Below, piece by piece: positions 27,888 to 35,903 of a DNA stretch of 42,986 bases; position 1 is the first letter of the stretch; each line of letters opens with the position of its first letter. A program made the position numbers and the translations under genes. Source of the DNA: an uncultured Eubacteriales bacterium (GTDB lineage Bacteria; Bacillota; Clostridia; Oscillospirales; CAG-272); contig CABUHS010000025.1 in NCBI GenBank assembly GCA_902491535.1, forward strand, positions 1-42,986, read 5' to 3'. The notes under the pieces are model-generated. The model was not told the DNA's origin. It did no database searches and saw only the letters and a program-made list of their open reading frames with translations.

Positions 27888-27993
27888 TTCGTTCAGCGAT
27901 CTAATAAAGCAGCCTTTTGCCTTGTGCAGTGGCGCTTTGTGAAAAGCTCTGATATGCATTTCTGTAAAAGCTTTGCATAATATAAAATCATAG

Positions 27994-28034
27994 AAGCACC
28001 GTTCTGCGGCATGATCCCGGAACGGTGCTTTTTG
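27994..28034 (+). terminator. Intrinsic terminator of the sugar operon
   Basis: Stem AAGCACCGTTC / GAACGGTGCTT (11 bases, loop of 15) followed by TTTTGACTTTTTT. It lies about 105 bases after the last permease stop. Confidence 0.85.
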
Positions 28035-28556
28035 ACTTTTTTATGCGGTCAAATTTAAGAATATTTATCATGCGGAGATGTAATTGCAGTATACCGCGGA
28101 GCCAAGCATAATTCAAGCGTATTTATCATGCAGAAGTGCAGCTGCAGCATACCGCATACCGGCATATTCCGCACAGCTGACGGATGAAAATATTTTTGTC
28201 GGAAATGTTTCGGGTATATGTACGGGACCGGATTAAAGTTTACATTTAAAAATAGTAAAAACAGCACGGAAAACTTTTTCCGGCAAAGGCAGACTGACCG
28301 GAAACGGAGGGAAAAGGGTGGGATATATGCGTTTTTCGAGATTAAAAAATTTTCAGATAATAGTCTTTTTGGTATAATAAAAAAACATAATTAATATTGA
28401 TTTTTTGGGAGAAATGTTGTATAATACTTTAATAAATGCATAGTTGTAAAAAATAAAGATAATGCAGTTTTTCCGGTACGGTCACGTCAAAAAATACCGG
28501 TACTGATTTCACAATAAAATATGTTATAAAAAGGAAAGAGAGGAAAAAACAAAGTT
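28035..28556. other. Intergenic region before the surface-protein locus
   Basis: Contains an imperfect direct repeat of about 38 bases (28062-28099 and 28120-28157, sharing TATTTATCATGC and GCAG-ATACCGC), a TATAAT at 28373 without a good -35 box, and the strong promoter at 28397-28425. No gene is seen. Confidence 0.5.
28397..28425 (+). promoter_or_regulatory. Strong promoter of the first surface-protein unit
   Basis: -35 TTGATT (28397-28402), 17-base spacer, -10 TATAAT (28420-28425). Transcription would start near 28432, giving a leader of about 125 bases. Confidence 0.75.
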
Positions 28557-29297
28557 ATGGGCGCAAATGAAAGGCAGACGCACGGAGGCGTGCGCCATAA
28601 AATATTCAGCGTCATCGGTGTCGCGCTGTGCATAATACTGATACCGATACTGATAGTAAATTTGACGCTGCTCGTCAAAAGCTTTACAAATTCGGACGAC
28701 GTGCCGTCGCTCGGCGGATATATGCCGCTGATCGTACTGACGGGATCTATGGAGCCGCAGATCATGGAGGGAGATCTTATAATCTGTCATACGGCAGACG
28801 CGACCGACGTAAAAGTCGGCGATGTTATCGCGTTTTTTCCCGACGGAAGCGGAACAAGCGTGCTGACGCACCGCGTCATCGAAGTTACAGAGGAAAACGG
28901 CAGTCTCAGTTTCCGTACGCAGGGTGATGCAAACGATTCGGCGGACCGTCTGCCGGTATCCGCAGACAGACTTATCGGAGAGTACAGACTTCGCATACCG
29001 GGCGCAGGAAACGTTGCAATGTTTATGCAGACTGCACCGGGACTTATTGTTTGCGTCGTACTGCCGCTTATACTTCTGATCGGTTATGATATAATCCGCC
29101 GCAGAATGCATGAAAAGAGCAAAAAAGAGAATACAGACGAACTGCTCGCAGAGCTGCAGGCGCTCAGGGCGGAGAAAGCGGCTGCGGAGAGATCCGCTTC
29201 TGCGGTAAATGCCGGCACGGCAGAGCATGACACAGCGGTCGATTCCGGCGCGCAGGATTCGGGCAGTCCGGATATGGCAGATAAAACCGACAGCTGA
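28557..29297 (+). CDS. sipW: SipW-type (ER-type) signal peptidase I, first copy
   Basis: 246 residues. One N-terminal membrane segment (about 15-40), then the catalytic Ser64 in VLTGSMEPQIMEGD. The general base is His105 in VLTHRVIEV rather than a lysine, which is the mark of the archaeal/ER-type peptidases to which Bacillus SipW belongs; QGDANDSADR (122-131) supplies the conserved acid region. A second membrane segment (about 165-180) leads to a cytosolic tail with a short coiled-coil-like stretch DELLAELQALRAEKAAAER. SipW enzymes process fibre proteins such as TasA. It leads the locus, with the TasA-like gene directly after, as in several Bacillota fibre operons. Confidence 0.88.
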   Translation: MGANERQTHGGVRHKIFSVIGVALCIILIPILIVNLTLLVKSFTNSDDVPSLGGYMPLIVLTGSMEPQIMEGDLIICHTADATDVKVGDVIAFFPDGSGTSVLTHRVIEVTEENGSLSFRTQGDANDSADRLPVSADRLIGEYRLRIPGAGNVAMFMQTAPGLIVCVVLPLILLIGYDIIRRRMHEKSKKENTDELLAELQALRAEKAAAERSASAVNAGTAEHDTAVDSGAQDSGSPDMADKTDS

Positions 29298-29301
29298 CGT
29301 C

Positions 29302-29529
29302 CCGTGCTTTGCACGGTCTGTGTAATTGACGGCTTTACAAAAATGTTCTTGCAGGCAAACATTTTTACTTTTGCTTCACGCTGTAATGCATACGGCGTTT
29401 GCCTGCTTGTCTGAATGTCATGCTCAGACAAATACATAAATCAAGCGTATTCCTCCCTCGGAAGCCACGTCCGGGGTAGAATATATAAATCCGTAAGGGA
29501 AATCCCGTGCGGTTATATCCTTCCCCGGA
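29302..29529 (+). other. Structured leader upstream of the major TasA-like gene
   Basis: Between the sipW stop and the next gene are four inverted repeats: CCGTGC-TTT-GCACGG (29302-29316), GCAGGCAAAC/GTTTGCCTGC (29351-29360, 29397-29406), TTGTCTGA/TCAGACAA (29407-29414, 29424-29431) and a larger nested stem closed by TCCGGGG/CCCCGGA (29470-29529) with inner ATATAA..CCG/CGGTTATAT and GGGAAATCCC. I do not recognise a riboswitch class. Stabilising or processing structures for an abundant message are plausible. Confidence 0.5.
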
Positions 29530-29582
29530 ACGGGGATGAATAAACGCCCGAAAGGGTAAATTACGAAAGGAGTTTTTCAGAC

Positions 29583-30299
29583 ATGAAGAAAAACAAAATG
29601 ATGAGACTTGCTTCCGTTCTCTTGGTTGCTGTACTTATGTCGACATGCGCTATAAGCGGAACATTCGCTAAGTATGTAACAAAGGGAACTGCGACGTCGA
29701 CAGCACGCGTTGCAAAATTCGGCGTTAGCGTTAATACAACAGGAAATCTTTTCAGTACAACATATGAAGTACATGATGAGGTCTATAAAGATGGTGGTGC
29801 TAAGGCGGGTGTAATCGGTACACATTCTGTAATATCATCTGAAGAAAATGTAAATGTTGTAGCACCCGGAACAAGCGGAAGCCTTACAGAAACTATGATC
29901 ACCGGAAAACCTGAGGTTGCTGTAAGAGTTACTAACGAGGCGACTGTTACTCTCAATGATAAATGGGTTGTTGACAGTGACTTCTATTGCCCTATTATAA
30001 TCAAGGTTAATGATACTACAATTGACGGCAAGGACTGTACAAGTGCTGAAGATTTTCAGACAAAAGTTAAAACTGCAATCGACGGTGTTTCTGCAGAATA
30101 TGCGCCGAACACAGATCTCGGAAATCTTCCGGCTGAGGCGGCTAAAGGACTTTCTGTTTCGTGGGAGTGGCCTTTTTATATCGATGATGCTACCGACAGA
30201 AAAGATACCGCGCTCGGCGATGCTGCCGCAGGTATAAATGGCGGTACCGCAGGAACAATCACTATTGATATTACAACAACAGTAACTCAGATCGACTAA
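29583..30299 (+). CDS. TasA/camelysin-like secreted fibre subunit, probable major subunit
   Basis: 238 residues. A hydrophobic signal segment (about 9-27) ends in TFAKY (Tyr31), then nine residues and ARVAKF (41-46). The body is predicted beta-rich, with VVAPGTSGSL (93-102), EVAVRVTNEATV, and SWEWPF near residue 191 followed by KDTALGDAA, a block shared with the next gene. It ends in TTVTQID. SipW-processed proteins of this type form extracellular amyloid-like or donor-strand fibres (TasA) in Bacillus. AAAGGAG precedes the ATG. Its place after a dedicated peptidase and a structured leader suggests high expression. Confidence 0.75.
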   Translation: MKKNKMMRLASVLLVAVLMSTCAISGTFAKYVTKGTATSTARVAKFGVSVNTTGNLFSTTYEVHDEVYKDGGAKAGVIGTHSVISSEENVNVVAPGTSGSLTETMITGKPEVAVRVTNEATVTLNDKWVVDSDFYCPIIIKVNDTTIDGKDCTSAEDFQTKVKTAIDGVSAEYAPNTDLGNLPAEAAKGLSVSWEWPFYIDDATDRKDTALGDAAAGINGGTAGTITIDITTTVTQID

Positions 30300-30325
30300 T
30301 CATACAGATCTGATATGAAAAAACA

Positions 30326-30375
30326 CATAGCGGCGAGCCTGCCGGACGTGGCGGGCAGGCTCACCCGCCTTTTGT
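30326..30375 (+). terminator. Hairpin after the major subunit, partial terminator
   Basis: GAGCCTGCC/GGCAGGCTC (30335-30343 and 30354-30362), extended by outer pairing of ACACA with TGTGT, followed by CCTTTTGTG. The T run is short, so it may stop only part of transcription and lower expression of later genes. Confidence 0.5.
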
Positions 30376-30592
30376 GTCAGCAGAGACCTGCGTGACAGAT
30401 TTCTGCTAATGCAAAAGGATATTTCCGGAGCTGCATAACATAATAAGACCTTATAAAATCAGTGTATAAATAAACGGCGAAACAAAAATCGCGGCGAAAA
30501 AAAGCCGCATAAAATCCGAATGTCGGCAGGCGGCGGGATAAAATGCATAGTGTGCAGACGGCGCAAATTCAGAGAAAGGAACAGTAAGCGTT

Positions 30593-31555
30593 ATGAAAAC
30601 GGGAAATAATCTGTATCAGACAAGACATAATACCGGAAAAGCCGGACTCGGCGTTACTGCATTTTTGCTGTTCCTTTGCGTTATTATAAGCTCTTTTGCT
30701 CTTTGTTTCCGTATCGGTATTTTTACTTATGCAAAAGAGGCCGACGCAGATATCCCAATCGGAGAAGCCGCGGGTTCGAGCGGACAAAGCGTGCAGAACG
30801 GAAACAGCTCCTCCGGTAATAACGGGCAGACTTCCGGAGGCTCCGCGAATGGCGGTCAGTCTGTCGGCGGCGGACACACCTCCGACGGAAGACCTGCGCG
30901 TCCCGGTTTTCAGGCTTCCGACAGCGATAAAATCTGGGGAAAGCAGACCGATATCGAGCTTTTCCGCGTCAGCTATGAAAACGGCGAGCATGTGATAACC
31001 GCAGCCGGAGCGCGCGGTCAGGAGATCGTAGCGCCGGGAACTGAAAACGACTATACCTTCAACCTTACCAATACGGGTAATGTCTCGATAGCATACCGTG
31101 TGTCCGCGGCCGCCGTTTTGTCGGACGGACAGAACCGCTTTGATATACCGCTTAAACTGCGTCTGAGCGACTATACCGGACGTTATCTGATCGGCGGAGC
31201 CGACAGCTGGGCTGATTTCGAGAGTCTCGGTACATTTTCGGAGAGTGCTTCGCTGGCGGCAGGACATTATATGGCGTATACGATAGAGTGGCAGTGGCCG
31301 TACGAATCGGGGGACGATGCATTCGACACGATGCTCGGCAATCTTTCGGTCGACAGAGACCTTGTGCTGACCGTAACTATTAATGTGACGGCGGAAGCAA
31401 GCTCCGATCCGAACGAGCCGGGAGGTATACCGCAGACGGGAGATAATTCTGCGCTTCTCAGCGGTGTAATGGCTGTTTCGGGAGCAGTTTTTATTCTTCT
31501 TCTGATCTCGCTGAAAAAACAAAAAAACGATAAGGAGGCCGGCGCTGATGTCTGA
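30593..31555 (+). CDS. TasA-like protein with IPQTG wall-sorting tail
   Basis: 320 residues. A basic N-terminus and membrane segment (about 18-45) lead to YAKEADAD, then a Ser/Gly/Asn-rich linker (58-105) and a beta domain. It shares with the preceding protein the blocks VAPGTENDYTFNLTNTGN (about 145-162), EWQWPY (near 230) and FDTMLGN. The C-terminus has IPQTG (279-283), a membrane segment (287-306) and KKQKNDK, the layout of a sortase substrate. It could anchor the fibre to peptidoglycan. No sortase gene is in the window. It overlaps the next gene by eight bases. Confidence 0.78.
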   Translation: MKTGNNLYQTRHNTGKAGLGVTAFLLFLCVIISSFALCFRIGIFTYAKEADADIPIGEAAGSSGQSVQNGNSSSGNNGQTSGGSANGGQSVGGGHTSDGRPARPGFQASDSDKIWGKQTDIELFRVSYENGEHVITAAGARGQEIVAPGTENDYTFNLTNTGNVSIAYRVSAAAVLSDGQNRFDIPLKLRLSDYTGRYLIGGADSWADFESLGTFSESASLAAGHYMAYTIEWQWPYESGDDAFDTMLGNLSVDRDLVLTVTINVTAEASSDPNEPGGIPQTGDNSALLSGVMAVSGAVFILLLISLKKQKNDKEAGADV

Positions 31556-32438
31556 TTCGGAAAACGGTATAAATAATGAATACTGTGCCGGAGATTCCGA
31601 AATAAATGTATCGCGGGATTCGGCTTATGCAGATAATACGCCTGTGTCTGACGCAGAACATTCGGACGGAACAGAGGAAGAGCAGGTATCCGGAACCGGC
31701 GCAGAACATACGGACAGAGCGGGAAAAGAGCAGGTATCCGGAACCGGCGCAGAACATACGGACAGAGCGGGAAAAGAGCAGGTATCCGGAATCGGCGCAG
31801 AGCATGAAGACAGAAAAAATAAAAAGCAGTTTACTTCGGCAGATTCTGTCATGTCGGGAGAGGACGAAAAGCAGCCGGACTTTACGGAACATCCTAAAAA
31901 AAAGCGCACCGGTGCGGCGCGTATACTGCTGTTTATCATAATAAGTCTTGTTATAGGTTTTACTGTCTACAGGTGGAACGCCGAAAGACTGGCGGGCAAT
32001 GAGATGCCTATGCCGTTCGGCTTCGGTATGAGCGTCGTGCTTTCGGGCAGTATGGAGCCTGAACTGTCGGTGAACGATCTTGTTATTATTGCAGAATCGG
32101 ACTCATACGAAAAAGGAGATACCGTAGTTTATCAGTCGCAGGGCGATCTGATAATTCATAAGATAATCGAGACCGACGGCACGACGGTCGTAACAAAGGG
32201 AACGGCAAACAACATTGCCGACGATCCGATCCCGGCAGAGGCGATCAAAGGAAAGATGATTTTTAAGCTTCCGATGGTCGGACTGATAATAAGAGCCGTA
32301 AAAACTCCGGTCGGAACCGTGATAATACTTGCAGCGGTGTTTCTTCTGCTCGGGCGTTCGTACCGCCGCGAAAAGGCGCAGGACGATGCCGAACTTGAAG
32401 CTATAAGGGCGGAGATAAGACGGCTGCGCGGCGAATAA
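31548..32438 (+). CDS. SipW-type signal peptidase I, second copy, with acidic repeat extension
   Basis: 296 residues. Residues 1-120 are a hydrophilic, acidic cytosolic extension including 16-residue repeats EQVSGTGAEHTDRAGK (45-60, 61-76, and a diverged third at 77-92). A membrane segment (about 123-141) precedes catalytic Ser168 in SGSMEPELSVND and His204 in LIIHKIIETD; KGTANNIADDPIP (217-229) is the acid box. After a second membrane segment the tail DAELEAIRAEIRRLRGE looks like a short coiled coil, as in the first copy. The ATG overlaps the preceding stop with AAGGAGG upstream, so translation is coupled to the IPQTG gene. Confidence 0.88.
   Translation: MSDSENGINNEYCAGDSEINVSRDSAYADNTPVSDAEHSDGTEEEQVSGTGAEHTDRAGKEQVSGTGAEHTDRAGKEQVSGIGAEHEDRKNKKQFTSADSVMSGEDEKQPDFTEHPKKKRTGAARILLFIIISLVIGFTVYRWNAERLAGNEMPMPFGFGMSVVLSGSMEPELSVNDLVIIAESDSYEKGDTVVYQSQGDLIIHKIIETDGTTVVTKGTANNIADDPIPAEAIKGKMIFKLPMVGLIIRAVKTPVGTVIILAAVFLLLGRSYRREKAQDDAELEAIRAEIRRLRGE
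31680..31823 (+). repeat. Three 48-base in-frame tandem repeats in the second sipW
   Basis: Units at 31680-31727, 31728-31775 and 31776-31823. The first two are identical or nearly so at DNA level, the third has diverged. Recent duplication or slippage is likely; the repeats lie in the cytosolic extension. Confidence 0.85.
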
Positions 32439-32621
32439 AAGCCAGTGCAATACTTATACGGGCAGAACGCGGACGGTTTTACAGGGTATAACGCAGCCAG
32501 TGCGTTTTGTATGCGGCGTTCTCAGATACTCGCGGTATTCCACAGTCACGGAAAGAAAATATTGGAAGAAAAACTTGCCGGGAGAAAGTGAAACAAAGAA
32601 AACGATGGAACGGAGGTTGTT

Positions 32622-33158
32622 ATGGCAGATATGTCTGAAGAAGGTATAACGAAGCATGAAAAAAAGAAAAAGCATAGATTTTATCTGCCGTTGGCGGCGT
32701 TGCTCAGTTATCTTGTGATAATCTCGCTGCTCCTTGTCAGTTTTAGCCTTGCAAAATATACTGCCTCAACAGCGGACGGAAGCGGGGCAAGAGTGGCAAA
32801 ATTTGATGTTTCGGCCGCTCCGAACGTAAGCGGCGCCCAAACAAATAAAGTCACGCTGAGTACGACGTCGTTAAATACTGAAACATATGCTTTTACTGTT
32901 AAGAATACTTCAGAGGTAACAGTAAGATATAAAATAACTGTAACGAATGTTCCTGCGGGTATTGACATATCTGTCAATGATAGCGGAGTTTTAACGCCTG
33001 ATAATGAAGGAACCGTTACATTTGATTCAGATGATATATTAGGAATAAACGCTGAGAAAGACTGTACGGTCACATTTAAAGCACATGATGAGTATACAGC
33101 CGCAAAAGTATACGAAGAGAAGCTGAAAGTAGAAGTCCGGTTCGAACAGGTGGATTAA
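32622..33158 (+). CDS. Small SipW-type secreted protein, fibre subunit candidate
   Basis: 178 residues. A long basic N-terminus (KHEKKKKHR) and a membrane segment (21-43) end in SLAKY (Tyr46), then nine residues and ARVAKF (56-61), exactly as in the protein at 29583. The rest is a compact beta domain with YAFTVKNTSEVTVRYKITVTN and it ends in EVRFEQVD. GGAGG precedes the ATG. The gene looks AT-richer than its neighbours. The role is inferred from motif and locus only. Confidence 0.72.
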   Translation: MADMSEEGITKHEKKKKHRFYLPLAALLSYLVIISLLLVSFSLAKYTASTADGSGARVAKFDVSAAPNVSGAQTNKVTLSTTSLNTETYAFTVKNTSEVTVRYKITVTNVPAGIDISVNDSGVLTPDNEGTVTFDSDDILGINAEKDCTVTFKAHDEYTAAKVYEEKLKVEVRFEQVD

Positions 33159-33177
33159 GAGGAGAGGAAACAGTATA

Positions 33178-34911
33178 ATGAATATAAAACATTTCTTTAA
33201 GAAAAACAAATATTCGCTGCTGATCCTCTTTTTTCTTTTGCTGATAGCTTTTTCTGTGTCTGCAGTCTATACCGTATCGAAATATATCAAATCTGTGCCG
33301 GTATATTCTCTTGAACTCGAAGTTACAGACGATCCGCCCGTGCTGTATCGCGGATTTATTACAGAAGTGAATCAAAATAAAAAAATACCCGAGTTTGACG
33401 GAACGACAAAAATCGTAATGGGCAGTTTTAACGACTATAAAGAGCAGCTTAGACTTTCCGATGACGATTGGAAAAACTGCGATGAAAGATTCTATGTTCA
33501 GCAGCAATCGGCGGCAGAACCTGAAGGAGATAAGCTGCGTGGCGGAATCCGGTTGTTTTTTGATGAAAGTACGGGGGAAAAGACCGTATATGTTCTTGCA
33601 AAAGGGTATTATCCCGTAACCTTTCCAGAAGATTCGCATAATATGTTTGCTGATTTGAGGCATTTGTGGGGGGATTATCAGTTTGATATTCCGATAGATG
33701 CGATTGATTTTAATAAAATCGATACAAGCCGCGTTCAAAATATGCGGTATATGTTCTGGACCTGCTCAGCTTTGCCGACTGTTGATGTGTCAAAATTTGA
33801 TACAGGTAAGGTTACTGATATGAAAGGCATGTTCGGAGGCTGCAACGCTTTGTCGGAGATAAAATTAGACCGGGCAAGATTTAAAACATCCGAGGTTACG
33901 GATATGTCTGAGATGTTCGTGAGCTGCAACGCGTTGCGGAATTTAGATGTGTCGGGCTTTGATACATCTAAGGTTACGGACATGAACAGCATGTTCTACG
34001 GGTGCCACAGTATTCAGACACTGGATGTTTCAAAATTCAATACAGGCAAAGTCACAAATATGTATAAAATGTTTTCATTCTGCATAAGTGTGCAAAAACT
34101 GGATGTATCCGGGTTTAATACGTCAAATGTTACCGACATGTCATATATGTTCGAGGACTGCCGTGTAATTACATCTCTCGATCTGCACAGCTTTAATACG
34201 TCAAATGTTACCGACATGAGGATCATGTTTGCCAACTGTCATGCCCTTCAAGCATTGGACCTGTCAACATTTAATACGGCGAAGGTGACGAGTATGGAGC
34301 GAATGTTCGCTTACTGCATAGCACTTACTTCCCTGCAAGGATTGGACAATTCGAATTTTGATACGTCCAATGTTACAGATATGAGCAGAATGTTCGCCGA
34401 GAACAGGGTTCTTACCAGCATAAATGTATCGAAATTTAAAACAGGCAATGTCCAAAACATGGCGGGTATGTTCAGAAGTTGCTGGACTCTCACAACTTTG
34501 AACGTGAGAAACTTTGATACCCGAAATGTTACCGATATGCACCGTATGTTTTTCGGTTGTTCCGGTCTTACCGAACTGGATCTGTCCGGCTTTAATACTT
34601 CGGCAGTTAAGAATATGTACCGTATGTTCAAGGACAGCTGGCAACTGAAAACTATATATGTTAATGAAAGCAAGTGGAGTACTGCTTCATTGGCAGACAG
34701 TAATACGGTGAAAGATATATCAACCGATCAGGATATAACGGTAAGCGGTAAAGTGGATTTGTTTATGAATGCATGGGCAATTGTCGGCGGGAACGGCACT
34801 CCAAGTAATGGAATAGAGTACAACGATCCAATAGGCGGTATTACGGATTATCAGTACGCCCGGGTTGATAAAGCGGGGCAGCCCGGTTACTTTACCGACA
34901 GGGCATCCTGA
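33178..34911 (+). CDS. DUF285/BspA-like repeat surface protein with SKY signal segment
   Basis: 577 residues. The N-terminus has a membrane segment (about 12-32) ending in TVSKY (Tyr36), similar in place to the AKY of its neighbours. From about residue 179 to 495 there are twelve tandem repeats of 24-28 residues of the form FNTSNVTDMSYMF-x-x-C-x-x-L-x-x-LDVS, the DUF285 (mycoplasma lipoprotein/BspA-like) repeat, which builds leucine-rich-like surface solenoids for adhesion. The C-terminal ~80 residues have no wall motif or membrane segment. The gene is visibly AT-rich (many TTT, AAT, AAA codons) compared with the peptidase genes, which hints at transfer. AGAGGAGAGG precedes the ATG, 19 bases after the previous gene. 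Confidence 0.85.
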   Translation: MNIKHFFKKNKYSLLILFFLLLIAFSVSAVYTVSKYIKSVPVYSLELEVTDDPPVLYRGFITEVNQNKKIPEFDGTTKIVMGSFNDYKEQLRLSDDDWKNCDERFYVQQQSAAEPEGDKLRGGIRLFFDESTGEKTVYVLAKGYYPVTFPEDSHNMFADLRHLWGDYQFDIPIDAIDFNKIDTSRVQNMRYMFWTCSALPTVDVSKFDTGKVTDMKGMFGGCNALSEIKLDRARFKTSEVTDMSEMFVSCNALRNLDVSGFDTSKVTDMNSMFYGCHSIQTLDVSKFNTGKVTNMYKMFSFCISVQKLDVSGFNTSNVTDMSYMFEDCRVITSLDLHSFNTSNVTDMRIMFANCHALQALDLSTFNTAKVTSMERMFAYCIALTSLQGLDNSNFDTSNVTDMSRMFAENRVLTSINVSKFKTGNVQNMAGMFRSCWTLTTLNVRNFDTRNVTDMHRMFFGCSGLTELDLSGFNTSAVKNMYRMFKDSWQLKTIYVNESKWSTASLADSNTVKDISTDQDITVSGKVDLFMNAWAIVGGNGTPSNGIEYNDPIGGITDYQYARVDKAGQPGYFTDRAS

Positions 34912-34946
34912 CCTGAGATTTCTTCCGCAGTATAACATAATATTTT

Positions 34947-34986
34947 AAAGCGTTCGGTTTGCAGGTAAGCAAACCGGACGCTTTTT
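34947..34986 (+). terminator. Intrinsic terminator closing the first surface unit
   Basis: Stem AAAGCGTTCGGTTTGC / GCAAACCGGACGCTTT with one G-T pair and a six-base loop, followed by TTTAATT. Confidence 0.85.
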
Positions 34987-35387
34987 AATTGGATTTGTGT
35001 GCAGAAACCGGCGGCTTACACAGTTGAAAAATTGCTGAGCTTTCTTCAGAACCTGTACCCGGATATAAAATACTATACAAAACCTGCTGATATAAAAAAT
35101 ACTTGATATAGAAGAAAAAAATTGTAAAAAACTTGCAAAATTTTAAACTATATTGTATAATTATTAAATGTTAAATAAGAAGCTTTTGCCTGCGAGGGCG
35201 GAGATGTTATCTGATTTTCAGTGAAGTCGTGTTCTTTTGCCGAAAATACCCGGCATAAGTCCGGCAAGCCGAGACTTGCACAGGCGGCGGGTATCAGGCA
35301 GGTACATTATCTCATGTCCGGAACATGGCAGAAGCACAGCAAAAGAAAAAAATGTAAAACAGCAAACAAGGAAATGAGGAGAGCAGA
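34987..35387. other. Intergenic region with promoter for the second surface unit
   Basis: 400 bases with an A/T-rich promoter segment at 35133-35161 and a leader of about 220 bases that holds short inverted segments but nothing I recognise as an RNA family. Confidence 0.5.
35133..35161 (+). promoter_or_regulatory. Promoter of the second surface-protein unit
   Basis: -35 TTGCAA (35133-35138), 17-base spacer, -10 TATAAT (35156-35161). Transcription would start near 35168. Confidence 0.7.
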
Positions 35388-35903
35388 ATGAAAAAAAGCA
35401 GGACCGATTTCGTCTGCATAATATTCAAAGTAACGTCGGCGCTTTTTATGTTTGTGTTTGTTACGGCATATCTGCTCTCCGGACTTCTTGCAAAGTATAC
35501 CTCCGCAAACGCTTCCGGTCAGTCAGCGAGAGTTGCCCGTTTCAGCGTCGGTGCAGAGGCCGATAAAGAATCCTTTACCGTCACCGAGGCGCAGAGCGGC
35601 GAATATAGGATGCTGCTTACAAATGACTCGGAAACAGCCGTAAACTATACGGTAACGCTTACGCTCGACAGCCCGCTTCCGTCATGGGCGTCGGTGACGA
35701 TGGACGGAACAGCTCCGGTAGAGTCGGAGGACGGAAAAACGCTGATGTTTGATAAGGCGGGAAGCCTTGCCACGGGCAGTGAAAAAACGGCTGTGATCAG
35801 TTTTTCGGCGGACTGGCAGAATTATATCAGTGAAGCTGCCGACGGAAGCAACAGTACGAATATCGGATTCGAAGCGGCTGTAAGGTTCGTTCAGATAGAT
35901 TAG
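35388..35903 (+). CDS. Small SipW-type secreted protein, fibre subunit candidate
   Basis: 171 residues. A membrane segment (about 12-33) ends in LLAKY (Tyr37), then nine residues and ARVARF (47-52), in register with the proteins at 29583 and 32622. A beta domain follows (GEYRMLLTNDSETAVNYTVTLTLD) and the protein ends in AVRFVQID, like the QVD and QID of the others. GAGGAGAG precedes the ATG. It leads the second unit. Confidence 0.72.
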   Translation: MKKSRTDFVCIIFKVTSALFMFVFVTAYLLSGLLAKYTSANASGQSARVARFSVGAEADKESFTVTEAQSGEYRMLLTNDSETAVNYTVTLTLDSPLPSWASVTMDGTAPVESEDGKTLMFDKAGSLATGSEKTAVISFSADWQNYISEAADGSNSTNIGFEAAVRFVQID

